From assembly GCA_000961575.1 (NCBI GenBank), contig LADP01000019.1, positions 62,001 to 126,000 on the forward strand: DNA of 64,000 nt, given 5' to 3'. This stretch comes from Peptococcaceae bacterium BRH_c8a (GTDB lineage Bacteria > Bacillota > Desulfotomaculia > Desulfotomaculales > Desulfallaceae). Both the position numbers and the translations under genes were made by a program. A model generated the notes under the pieces. That model had not been told where the DNA came from and did no database searches. It saw only the letters and a program-made list of their open reading frames with translations. The first letter of the stretch is position 1. Each line of letters starts with the position of its first letter. Below are positions 42,705 to 49,967 of this stretch, piece after piece.

Positions 42705-43587
42705 GGGCAACAACACTCCTGTAATGATCCCCGGCGTGGTAGGAACTGCGCACCAGCGGTGCGGCGGCCACGCTTTTAAAGCCCAGAACCAGTGCAATTT
42801 GCTCCCAGTGTTTATATTCCTCCGGCGGCACATAACGCTGCACCGGGTAGTGCCGCAAGGACGGCGCCAGGTACTGGCCGATGGTTAACATATCTACCCC
42901 GGCCTGCAGTAAATCCTGGAGCACCCGGTGCACTTGGGCTTCTGTCTCCCCCAGCCCCAGCATGAGGCCCGATTTGGTGATTAGCGCTGGATCCATTAAT
43001 TTGGCCGCCTCCAGCACCTCCAAAGAGCGGCGGTACCGCGCGTCCGGGCGAACCTCCCGGTATAAGTGGGGCACCGTTTCAATGTTATGGCCGAAAACGT
43101 CGGGACGGGCGTCAATGACGATTTTTAAGCTGCCGGCAGCTCCCTTAAAGTCTGGTGTCAGCACCTCCACGGTCGGTGGTCTATCCAATTGCCTCAGCTC
43201 ATGAATGACCGCGGCAAACTGGCCGGCCCCGCCGTCGGGCAGGTCGTCCCTGGTCACCGAAGTTACCACCACATGGTCAAGCTTTAAATTAGCCGCTGCC
43301 CGGGCCAGCCGGTGCGGCTCTTCGCTGTCCGCCGCCACGGGCCTGCCCTTGTCTACCGCGCAAAACCGGCAGTTTCTGGTGCAAATATTACCTAAAATCA
43401 TGAACGTGGCCGTGCCGCGAAAGAAGCAGGCACCCCGGTTGGGGCAGCGCGCGCTCTCACAGACGGTGTGCAGCTGCAAGTTTTTTATGGCATCGCGGGT
43501 TTTGGTCAGGGAAGGGTGGCCAAGGCCGCCGCATCTTTTTCCGCCGCGCACCATCACCAGGAGCCAGGCCGGCGCCGGTTGTGACAT
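42691..43587 (-). CDS. lipA: Lipoyl synthase (LipA)
   Basis: The 298-residue enzyme has both LipA clusters: the auxiliary-cluster motif CESARCPNRGAC near residue 43 and the radical SAM motif CTRNCRFC near residue 69, with VVVTSVTRDDLPDGGA, TPDFKG, GHNIETV and LMLGLGE. The C-terminal RSSYHAGD carries the conserved RSSY serine. LipA inserts two sulfur atoms into octanoyl-lysine. It is 4 bases after lpdA on the minus strand. It lacks the longer N-terminal part of some relatives. Confidence 0.93.
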   Translation of the reverse strand: MSQPAPAWLLVMVRGGKRCGGLGHPSLTKTRDAIKNLQLHTVCESARCPNRGACFFRGTATFMILGNICTRNCRFCAVDKGRPVAADSEEPHRLARAAANLKLDHVVVTSVTRDDLPDGGAGQFAAVIHELRQLDRPPTVEVLTPDFKGAAGSLKIVIDARPDVFGHNIETVPHLYREVRPDARYRRSLEVLEAAKLMDPALITKSGLMLGLGETEAQVHRVLQDLLQAGVDMLTIGQYLAPSLRHYPVQRYVPPEEYKHWEQIALVLGFKSVAAAPLVRSSYHAGDHYRSVVAHDGK

Positions 43588-43591
43588 AACG

Positions 43592-44992
43592 TTAACTCCT
43601 TTCCGCCGGGGGCATGTGGATGGCCAAACCCAGCGCCCCTTGAGCCGTCTCCAATACGGCTTCGGCCAGGGTGGGATGGGTGTGGATGGTCTCTACAATT
43701 CCCCGCACGCCCACCTTGTTCCGCATCGCCAGGGCCACCTCGGCAATTAGATCCCCGGCATGCGGCCCGACGATATGCCCGCCCAGGAGCTGTTCGGTTT
43801 TGCTGTCTACCACCAGTTTCACCAAGCCTTCCCATTCGCCCATAGCCTGGGCCATGCCCAGCGACTTAAACGGGAACGAGACTGACGTGACCGTAAACTG
43901 CTCCTTGGCCTTATCCTCGCTCATACCCACCGCGGCGTACTCGGGGGTACTAAACACGCAGCGAGGCACCACCCGGTAATCCATAGCCGTCTGGTAACCC
44001 ATAGCGTGTTCAGCGGCGGTAATCCCTTCAGCGAATGCCACGTGAGCCAGCCACATTTTTCCGGTTATATCGCCCGCCGCGTACACGCCGGGTACACCGG
44101 TAAGCATGTGTTCATCCACCGGCAGCGGCTTGCCGTCGGCCTGCAGACCGATATTTTCCAGGCCGATGTTTTCCACGTTGGCCCGGCGGCCCGCGGCCAC
44201 CAGCAGTTTTTCAGCTTCTAGGGCGCCGCCCCCGGCCAGGGTAACCGTAACGTTAGGGCCGCCCTGGACCTGCTCCACCCGTACCCCGGTCATTACCTTA
44301 ACCTTGCGGCGTTTGAGCATTGATTGCAGGTAAGTGGCCGCCTCGGCGTCCTCCCGGGGCAGAATGCGGTCTTCCATTTCCAGCAGGGTTACCTTGCTGC
44401 CCAGTTCGGCCATGATTACCGCCATCTCCACACCTACAGCGCCGCCGCCTAGTACCAGCAGCGAAGCGGGAACCGCAGTTAGTTCCAGAATATCATCGGT
44501 TGTCATTACCCCCGGTATATCACCGGCCAAGGGGCCGGGGCGAGCCGGGCGTGAACCGGTGGCCAGCACCACTTTACGGGCGCAGACCCTGGTTACGCCG
44601 GTCTCCCCGGTTACTTCAATCACCCCGGGCTCCAGCAAACGCCCCGTGCCCGGGTACAGATCAACCCGGTGCTGTTTAAAAAGGTGGTGGATCCCGCCGC
44701 GCAGCAGTTCCACCACCCTGTTTTTGCGGGCGATAATGGCCGGCACGTCGGGAGAAACGTTTTCCACGTTGATGCCGTAGGTCTTGCCCTTGCGGGCCAG
44801 ACGCAGCACTTCCACCGAAGCCTTGATAGTCTTGGTGGGAATGCAGCCGCGGTTGAGGCAGACACCGCCCAGGTATTCCTGCTCCACCACCGCCACCTTG
44901 CCGCCAAGCTGGGCTGCGCGGATGGCGCCCTGGTAACCCGACGGCCCGCCGCCCATAAAAACCACGTCATAGATATCCGTTGTTTTACTCAT
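43592..44992 (-). CDS. lpdA: Dihydrolipoamide dehydrogenase (LpdA)
   Basis: The 466-residue flavoprotein has FMGGGPSGYQGAIRAAQLG for FAD, the redox disulfide GGVCLNRGCIPTKT near residue 45, a second nucleotide site LGGGAVGVEMAV and the dimer-interface catalytic pair HTHPTLAEA. It reoxidises dihydrolipoyl groups with NAD. It lies between the OsmC gene (13 bases) and lipA (4 bases). No 2-oxoacid dehydrogenase or GcvP/GcvT is near, so its partner is most likely the GcvH-like protein at 46303. Confidence 0.93.
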   Translation of the reverse strand: MSKTTDIYDVVFMGGGPSGYQGAIRAAQLGGKVAVVEQEYLGGVCLNRGCIPTKTIKASVEVLRLARKGKTYGINVENVSPDVPAIIARKNRVVELLRGGIHHLFKQHRVDLYPGTGRLLEPGVIEVTGETGVTRVCARKVVLATGSRPARPGPLAGDIPGVMTTDDILELTAVPASLLVLGGGAVGVEMAVIMAELGSKVTLLEMEDRILPREDAEAATYLQSMLKRRKVKVMTGVRVEQVQGGPNVTVTLAGGGALEAEKLLVAAGRRANVENIGLENIGLQADGKPLPVDEHMLTGVPGVYAAGDITGKMWLAHVAFAEGITAAEHAMGYQTAMDYRVVPRCVFSTPEYAAVGMSEDKAKEQFTVTSVSFPFKSLGMAQAMGEWEGLVKLVVDSKTEQLLGGHIVGPHAGDLIAEVALAMRNKVGVRGIVETIHTHPTLAEAVLETAQGALGLAIHMPPAERS

Positions 44993-45005
44993 CTTAAACT
45001 CCCGC

Positions 45006-45431
45006 CTATTGGATGATTTCGATTACCGGCTCCATAACGATTTCGCTTTTCACCGAATCGGCGATGGTGGAGTATTTTTGGGCTAACTGTAGGGCCCGGA
45101 GAACAGTCTTTTCGTTAGTGTTTTTTACTTTTAATTGCGGTTTTAAGGTCACTTTATTGAACCAGGAAGTTTTGTCAACCCGTTCTTCAACTTCGCCGTA
45201 GGCTTCGCACTCAAAAGCCACCAGTTCGATTTTGAATCTCTTAACCGCCCACAGCACCATCATGTGGATGCAGGTATTGATCGACGCCACGTAAGCGTCC
45301 TCCGGGGTCATCATATTCGGATGCCCGTACAGCGACGGCGGCGCGGAAAATTCCATTTCCGTGCCGTTTTCACAGTACATATAGCCTAAATGCTCCTGTT
45401 TCCAGACCACTTTGTTATAATAACTGGGCAT
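45006..45431 (-). CDS. OsmC-family protein
   Basis: The 141-residue protein has the OsmC pattern: a strand-rich N-terminus, then GHPNMMTPEDAYVASINTCIHMMVLWAVKR with the first conserved Cys, and a second region AQKYSTIADSVKSEIVMEPVIE where OsmC/Ohr usually has the second Cys (here Ser). OsmC/Ohr proteins are thiol peroxidases that use dihydrolipoamide as reductant, which fits the lipoyl and LpdA genes beside it. The missing second Cys argues for a changed reaction. Confidence 0.78.
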   Translation of the reverse strand: MPSYYNKVVWKQEHLGYMYCENGTEMEFSAPPSLYGHPNMMTPEDAYVASINTCIHMMVLWAVKRFKIELVAFECEAYGEVEERVDKTSWFNKVTLKPQLKVKNTNEKTVLRALQLAQKYSTIADSVKSEIVMEPVIEIIQ

Positions 45432-45434
45432 GCT

Positions 45435-45878
45435 TTATTTCCCCCCGTCGTTCGGCTTGCTGATTATTTCATCCACCTTTTTAGCGATCTCACCCGCCAC
45501 CAGGTCAATGGCCTGCTGGTCCATATCCACCAGCGTGCGGGCCGAGCCCGGGGCGTTGATGCCGTGCTCTTTGAGTAAATCGGTAATTACTATCGAGTGT
45601 TCCGGCTTTTTGCCGCCCAGTTTTTCGGTTATTTTTTGGCCGCAGCGCTTGTCACAGCCGTCCACGGTGATGGTGGGGAAGTTCTCCACGAAACCCCGCT
45701 CTTCCTTACCGTTGTTGATAAACAGCGGCAGGCAGATGGTCACTGTGTTATTGGGCTTGATTTGATCCAGCACCTTGCGGCAGGCAAACCGAGTCAGTGT
45801 CCCCTCCGGCAGTTCTTCACCATTGCAGGGGATAATGCCCACTTTTTTCGGTGGGGTGATTTCAACCAGTTCAAGCAT
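45435..45878 (-). CDS. DGC-domain putative zinc/metal-binding protein (copy 2)
   Basis: The 147-residue protein shows the DGC family pattern: VGIIPCNGEELPEGTLTRFACRKVLDQI near the start and ITVDGCDKRCGQKITEKLG in the middle, where the DGC-x2-C Cys pair gives the family its name. About four conserved Cys could bind metal. ATG 45878 follows AAGGAGGG and overlaps the first DGC gene by 8 bases. Function unknown. Confidence 0.78.
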   Translation of the reverse strand: MLELVEITPPKKVGIIPCNGEELPEGTLTRFACRKVLDQIKPNNTVTICLPLFINNGKEERGFVENFPTITVDGCDKRCGQKITEKLGGKKPEHSIVITDLLKEHGINAPGSARTLVDMDQQAIDLVAGEIAKKVDEIISKPNDGGK

Positions 45879-46290
45879 CAGCTGATCCCTCCTTTTTGGC
45901 CGGGCAGTCGATCTCCAACGCCAGGTCACTGGCCAGGATCTCCACCAGTTTACGGCCCGGTTCGCCCAGATCCAGTATGCCGGTGGGCTTAAGGTCTCGG
46001 TGGTGTTTAAAAGTGTTAATTACCCTGACGGCCCGGTCGGGCTTTTTGCCTGCTGACTCTACGTTTTTGCGGGCGCAGTCCTGGGCACACCCGTCCAGGG
46101 TGATGACCGGGTTGTTTTTAACCAGTTCCACCGCGTCGGGGTCGCCGATCATCAGTTTGGCCAGGCAGGTGGTGGTTACCTTGCCCGGGCACAGATCTTC
46201 CATCAGAGTATAAGTGGACTGGCGTCCGATTTCCCCGTATGGTTTGCCGATCCCGCTGCAGGGCAATACTACAGTTGTTTTGTTCGCCAT
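45871..46290 (-). CDS. DGC-domain putative zinc/metal-binding protein (copy 1)
   Basis: The 139-residue protein is a second member of the family, with VVLPCSGIGKPYGEIGRQSTYTLMEDLCPGKVTTTCLAKL and VITLDGCAQDCARKNVESAG. It differs from copy 2 outside the Cys regions, so the two probably form a heteromer or have separate partners. ATG 46290 has GGGAG 8 bases upstream; a GTG at 46299 is possible. It follows the GcvH-like gene by 12 bases. Confidence 0.78.
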   Translation of the reverse strand: MANKTTVVLPCSGIGKPYGEIGRQSTYTLMEDLCPGKVTTTCLAKLMIGDPDAVELVKNNPVITLDGCAQDCARKNVESAGKKPDRAVRVINTFKHHRDLKPTGILDLGEPGRKLVEILASDLALEIDCPAKKEGSADA

Positions 46291-46302
46291 TGCTGTCACT
46301 CC

Positions 46303-46758
46303 CTATTTCGTCATTTCATTTTTAATCTTTTCTTCCATCAGCGGGAAATAAGTTTTGGCATCCATTAATGCCTGCTTGGCACCGGCCAGGTCCGCGGGTT
46401 CAATTTTGTAAATCCAGCCTGACCCATAAGGGTCCTGGTTGATTTGCTGCGGCTCGTCTTCCAGGGCACCGTTCACCTCTTTAATCACGCCGCTTACCGG
46501 CGCGACTAGGGTCATAGTGGTCTTGATGGTTTCCATGCTGCCCATTTCCCCGCCTTGCTTGACTGCGGCGCCGGCTTCCAGAAGCTCAACGAAGGCCACA
46601 TCGCCGCCGGTCTTCTGCATATAATCAGTAATCCCCACGGTAACCAAACCGTTTTCTTCCTGCTTTACCCAGCACTCGTCCTGGTGGTACAGGTAATATT
46701 CCTTGACCCGGAAAGCAAACTTATCGTAATTAAATTCCATATATCCTGTTTCACTCAT
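46303..46758 (-). CDS. GcvH-like lipoyl carrier protein
   Basis: The 151-residue protein has the GcvH fold, with GLVTVGITDYMQKTGGDVAFVELLEAGAAVKQGG and the lipoylation hairpin GSMETIKTTMTLVAPVSG, where Lys79 is the predicted lipoyl site, then VNGALEDEPQQINQDPYGSGWIYKIEP. The N-terminus (YDKFAFRVKEYYLYHQDECWVK) is not that of glycine-cleavage H proteins and has an extra Cys. No GcvP or GcvT lies near, as with the LbpA-type carriers of sulfur metabolism. The ATG has AAGGAGCGG upstream. Confidence 0.85.
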   Translation of the reverse strand: MSETGYMEFNYDKFAFRVKEYYLYHQDECWVKQEENGLVTVGITDYMQKTGGDVAFVELLEAGAAVKQGGEMGSMETIKTTMTLVAPVSGVIKEVNGALEDEPQQINQDPYGSGWIYKIEPADLAGAKQALMDAKTYFPLMEEKIKNEMTK

Positions 46759-46781
46759 CTTTAGACCGCTCCTTCTACTGT

Positions 46782-47126
46782 TTAAGTTTTGTCCAGTTGT
46801 TCCTTAACGGCGTCAATAATCAGATCCTGGTCCAGGCCGCCGTGGAACCTGGGCTCGCCGTTGATTACCATCAGCGGCAGGCGCACCCGATCCAGCATTT
46901 TTTCTACCTCGGGATAATCTTTAATCTTGTCGGTCTTGACGTCAATGAAAGCACATTCCACCCGGTCACCAAAAACATCCTTTAGTTTGACGGCGAGTTC
47001 TCTGGCTTCATCCGGCATGGTTTTCGCGGGTTCGCCGCAGGCGCCCCCTGAACCGCAGCCTCACCCGCCGGAAACAACGGGTGCGTCAATGCCGAATACA
47101 TAAACTCGGCTCTTGTTTTCTTCCAT
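46782..47126 (-). CDS. Thioredoxin-like selenoprotein (in-frame UGA as Sec22)
   Basis: ATG 47126 follows GGAGGAG and opens a 114-codon frame to the stop at 46782, with one in-frame TGA at 47061-47063 (codon 22). The N-terminal strand (SRVYVFGIDAPVVSGG) leads to U-GCGSGGACG, a Sec-Gly-Cys redox site, and the rest reads as a thioredoxin fold: ARELAVKLKDVFGDRVECAFIDVKT, RVRLPLMVINGEPRFHGGLDQDLIIDAVKEQL, with the cis-Pro in RLPL. A hairpin lies just after the UGA. It heads the lipoyl operon, 23 bases before the GcvH-like gene. It probably reduces the carrier or a bound metalloid. Confidence 0.8.
47026..47056 (-). promoter_or_regulatory. SECIS-like hairpin of the thioredoxin-like selenoprotein
   Basis: On the minus strand GCGGTTC (47056-47050) pairs with GAACC-c-GC (47033-47026), a 7-bp stem with one bulged C and a 16-base G-rich loop (AGGGGGCGCCTGCGGC). 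It begins 4 bases after the UGA. It is weaker than the one in the HesB-like gene, and the loop is a little closer to the UGA than usual. Confidence 0.5.
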
Positions 47127-47174
47127 GTTAACTCCTCCTCGCCTGTGTTTGGTACTAGTTTGTTTGCATTAACC

Positions 47175-47210
47175 AACCCAAAACATAAAAATACTTTTAT
47201 GTTTTGGGTT
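47175..47210. repeat. Perfect 16-bp inverted repeat in the selenoprotein leader
   Basis: AACCCAAAACATAAAA (47175-47190) is mirrored by TTTTATGTTTTGGGTT (47195-47210) around ATAC. It lies between the promoter (47250-47278) and the start of the thioredoxin-like selenoprotein (47126), so it is in the 5' leader. A T-run precedes rather than follows it in the direction of transcription, so it is not a normal terminator; it could be a leader hairpin or regulator site. Confidence 0.55.
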
Positions 47211-47233
47211 AAAAAAATTGAGATAAAAAACCT

Positions 47234-47278
47234 ATAAGTGATTGCTTATATAATAATTCGCTACAAGCTTCATGTCAA
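47234..47278 (-). promoter_or_regulatory. Promoter and ArsR-type operator of the lipoyl/selenoprotein operon
   Basis: On the minus strand TTGACA (-35, 47278-47273), a 17-base spacer and TATTAT (-10, 47255-47250) form a near-consensus promoter. The dyad that reads ATAAGTGATTGCTTAT on the plus strand (47234-47249) adjoins the -10 box and covers the start point, as at 40472. A repressor bound there would block transcription of the whole operon from the selenoprotein to the lipoate ligase. Confidence 0.78.
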
Positions 47279-47365
47279 CTGCGTTGCAAATTTTTTAACC
47301 AGGAACTGGTTGCACTATCAGCCCGCGGGTGATTACCCCGGCGGTTCTAGGCATCTTTACCCGAC

Positions 47366-48361
47366 TTAGTTGCTTGTTTCCATTGCTGGCGTAACGTTTT
47401 GCGCCCAGTATTCCCGCAAGTAAGGGGTCAGCCTGTAAAAACCCGCCATGAAAAGCACCTGAATTAGCGGTTTAATGGCAATGATCATCACCGTGAGCGG
47501 CGGGAAAAACACCACCGCCAGTGCCAGGGCGATGGAAATGTTTTTACCGCTGACCCCGTAGGCCAGGGCTACCATATCCGGGTAATTGGTGCGGGTCAGC
47601 CGGGCATATAACACCGAACTGCTGAACAGCAGCGTATAGAAAACCACCAGTGGTATGGCAATTATGCCCAGGTATTGCGGGTTGTGCAACAGGGTTACCG
47701 ACTCGGCCATCATGGAGATAAAGAATACCAAGTACATGCCCAGGGCGGAAACCGCCGGGAACACCGGTTTTAATGCCATAAACTTTTGAGATCCCCATTT
47801 TTTTACCAGCCACACCCTGGTCAGGTTGCCCAGGATCAGGGGGATGACGAGGGTAAACAAAATAGTTTGCATCATTTGCCAGGCGTTCACCGGTACGTAT
47901 TTGCCGGCCAGAAAACTCATCCATAGCGGAATCAGCACAATACCGGCCAAAAAACTGGTTACTGTAATAACCAGGGTCATGGGCGCGTTTCCCTTGGCCA
48001 TAGCCGTCCAGGCCACGATCATGCCCGCACAGGGAACCACCCCGGTAAGGATCAGGCCCACCGCAAAGTCAGGGTAACCGGCTAAAAACACCAAAGCCAA
48101 CAATGCCGCCAGCAAAGGGGAAATTAAATAATTAAAAACCATTACTACCGACATAAACCCCACTCGCTTGGCGGCCCCGGCAACCTCATTAATTTTAATG
48201 CCCACCATCATAGGGTACAGCATAACGAATAGAGCCACTGGGTACAACACCTGCAGTTGTTTGCCAACCCCCGGTAAAATATAGCCCACCAGCAGCCCGA
48301 GAACAATTACCCCCATTAATAGCTTAATCATTTGCTTGTTTATAAATTGAGCTACGCTCAC
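47366..48361 (-). CDS. ACR3-like (BASS superfamily) permease, second copy
   Basis: The 331-residue protein has ten membrane segments and the ACR3-type half-signature GVVPCAGMIVAWTAMAKG with the Cys in the same place as in the first ACR3 (GIAPCTAMVLVWS), and SGKNISIALALAVVFFPP at the second crossing point. It is distant from the first copy, so it may export another anion such as an organoarsenical or thiol-arsenic species. The GTG start at 48361 follows GGGAGGG. Its own promoter has the shared operator. Confidence 0.8.
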   Translation of the reverse strand: MSVAQFINKQMIKLLMGVIVLGLLVGYILPGVGKQLQVLYPVALFVMLYPMMVGIKINEVAGAAKRVGFMSVVMVFNYLISPLLAALLALVFLAGYPDFAVGLILTGVVPCAGMIVAWTAMAKGNAPMTLVITVTSFLAGIVLIPLWMSFLAGKYVPVNAWQMMQTILFTLVIPLILGNLTRVWLVKKWGSQKFMALKPVFPAVSALGMYLVFFISMMAESVTLLHNPQYLGIIAIPLVVFYTLLFSSSVLYARLTRTNYPDMVALAYGVSGKNISIALALAVVFFPPLTVMIIAIKPLIQVLFMAGFYRLTPYLREYWAQNVTPAMETSN

Positions 48362-48451
48362 TTTTGTTCCCTCCCCAGTGCCTAAAAATTGCAGATATAT
48401 GAAGAATGAAGCCGGCAAATTAACATCCGTTCTCTAGGGCACTTAATGAAA

Positions 48452-48518
48452 ATAAGTTCGGACTTATATAAGATTATCATAATTAATTTATATTATGATG
48501 CAGTTTGTTGCTTGTCAA
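48452..48518 (-). promoter_or_regulatory. Promoter and ArsR-type operator of the second ACR3-like gene
   Basis: On the minus strand TTGACA (48518-48513), 17 bases and TAATAT (48495-48490) form a promoter. The perfect dyad ATAAGT-tcgg-ACTTAT (48452-48467) lies about 22 bases downstream of the -10 box, inside the early transcript, 90 bases before the GTG start. It is the most symmetrical of the four sites. Confidence 0.7.
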
Positions 48519-48612
48519 TATTAATATCAGGAAGATAATACTATAAAAAATCGATTTGCCATGATACAAAACAATGGATACTCCCTTGAGTCCCGCAACA
48601 AGGAAAAAAAGT

Positions 48613-48633
48613 GGGCAGGTCTTTAACCCGCCC
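48613..48633 (-). terminator. Terminator of the DUF2703 gene
   Basis: On the minus strand GGGCGGGTTAAAGACCTGCCC forms a 4+3 bp stem with one G-T pair, followed by ACTTTTTTTCC. It lies 25 bases after the TGA at 48659 but inside the longer unshifted frame that runs to 48541, which argues that the longer frame is not the real gene end. Confidence 0.65.
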
Positions 48634-48658
48634 AACTACTATATATTCTTTCCACGTT

Positions 48659-49266
48659 TCAGCAGCATTTGCTATTGCCACAACCGCAGCAAGCATCGTT
48701 TTCTGATTGCAATACGTTACTATCGGTTTGCCTGATTGTTGTTTTTGTATGGCCGCATAAAAACGTTTCAAGTTGTCCGGCAATATATATTCTTGCTCTG
48801 TTGCATTTGAAGGGTGGCGTACACCCCCGTACACTTCCTTGAGAATTGCTTCAATGATCATGGCTTTGGGCGGAACGGTGTAATCCTTGCCCTGATAAAC
48901 CCAAACCCGGCAGTCTACATCATCACCGCAAAGGTCTCCGCAAGACTCACAAAGACTTTCTTTTACCTCCAGTTGAATATCACGCCCGTTGATACGAATA
49001 GTAGGAGAGCTTACAAATTTCCAAGCCCTGGCCAGTTCCTCGCTATGCACATTGATTTTGTTCACCACTACATCAACACCTGTGGCTTGAAGCACCTTGG
49101 AAACCTCTAAAACGGCTTCATCAAGGCTTGAGTCGGTTCCCTGGCACAGGGTACAAACACTTAAATCCAGGTATAAAAAGTCAATAATAATTTGTTTTTG
49201 AATATCCTTAATTTCACTGCAGCAGTCGGGACCGCAACAACCGCCTGAATTTTGGACTATTATAAT
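48659..49266 (-). CDS. DUF2703 protein, probably frameshifted near the C-terminus
   Basis: The frame begins with NSGGCCGPDCC and continues DLSVCTLCQGTDSSLDEAVLEVSKVL, VHSEELARAWKFVSSPTIRINGRDI and CESCGDLCGDDVDCRVW, the Cys-rich thioredoxin-like DUF2703 pattern. Adding one A to the A5 run at 48742-48746 shifts the reading to ENDACCGCGNSKCC and TGA at 48659, just before a terminator; unshifted, the frame runs through that terminator to 48541. The ATG at 49335 lies in the loop of the preceding terminator, so the start may be the ATT at 49266 after GGGAG. Mutation or sequencing error are both possible. Confidence 0.6.
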
Positions 49267-49324
49267 CCACTCCCTATATTTTAGTTTGATAAACTTCTCA
49301 TATCTAAAGACGGCAGATAAAATA

Positions 49325-49349
49325 AAAGGACGCATATTCTACGTCCTTT
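49325..49349 (-). terminator. Terminator of the sigma-factor gene
   Basis: AAAGGACG (49325-49332) pairs with CGTCCTTT (49342-49349) around a 9-base loop; on the minus strand TTATTTTATC follows. It is 15 bases after the sigma-factor stop and contains the ATG that a gene finder would use for DUF2703. Confidence 0.7.
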
Positions 49350-49363
49350 AGATTCAACAAAAT

Positions 49364-49861
49364 TTAACATGCACTGCTTTTGTGTTTGTAGTCTATAATA
49401 CTGCCTGAACGGTCAAACTCTAAATCACAGCAGCCTAGCAGCATCTCCTTAAGCTTTCCCCTGGCTCTTTGCACCCTGGACTTGGCCCCGGTTAATGAAA
49501 TGCCGGTTCTTGCGCCCAGTTCCTTTTGAGTTAGGTTTTGGTATTCTGTCAAAAATATGGCCTGTTTATATTTTTCCGGCAAGTAACTAATCATGTTTTT
49601 CAAGCAATAAGCAATTTCTGCATTGGCGTTTACTTCGGACCAGGGTTCGTTGACCAGATCATCTGGAAGTGGGGTTAATGCTAATGTTCTGTCTCGTCTG
49701 CGGTAATAATCAACAATCGCATTTCTTGTTATTCTGTAGATCCAGGGCTGGATTTTGTTTTGGTTTTGCACACTAGCGATATTGTTATGAATCTTACAAT
49801 AGATATCCTGTAGAATATCCTCGGCGTCATATTCGTTTGGGACACGTCTTTTAATGAGCAT
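49364..49861 (-). CDS. SigZ-like ECF sigma factor, N-terminus apparently shortened
   Basis: The 165-residue protein has region 2 (YDAEDILQDIYCKIHNNI, IQPWIYRITRNAIVDYYRRR) and region 4 (LPEKYKQAIFLTEYQNLTQKELGARTGISLTGAKSRVQRARGKLKEML) of a SigZ-type sigma factor, with a Cys pair after region 4 (LLGCCDLEFDRSG). SigZ proteins normally begin about 15 residues earlier; here the frame opens at IKRRVPNEYD and a stop codon lies directly before the ATG. No good ribosome site is seen. It could be a remnant or use an unseen start. Confidence 0.7.
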   Translation of the reverse strand: MLIKRRVPNEYDAEDILQDIYCKIHNNIASVQNQNKIQPWIYRITRNAIVDYYRRRDRTLALTPLPDDLVNEPWSEVNANAEIAYCLKNMISYLPEKYKQAIFLTEYQNLTQKELGARTGISLTGAKSRVQRARGKLKEMLLGCCDLEFDRSGSIIDYKHKSSAC

Positions 49862-49967
49862 TTACACAAAGGGTAAACAGGTTAACACCGATACAGCGGA
49901 AGAAATTGTCGACAGGCTGGAGGAAAAGAATTCTAGTGCAACTTTCAACCATTTTAAAACACATCCC

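Noticed and set aside
46782-47018. Separate 78-residue thioredoxin-like gene starting at MPDEA
   Set aside because: No ribosome site; the frame continues upstream through a UGA to a good start at 47126.
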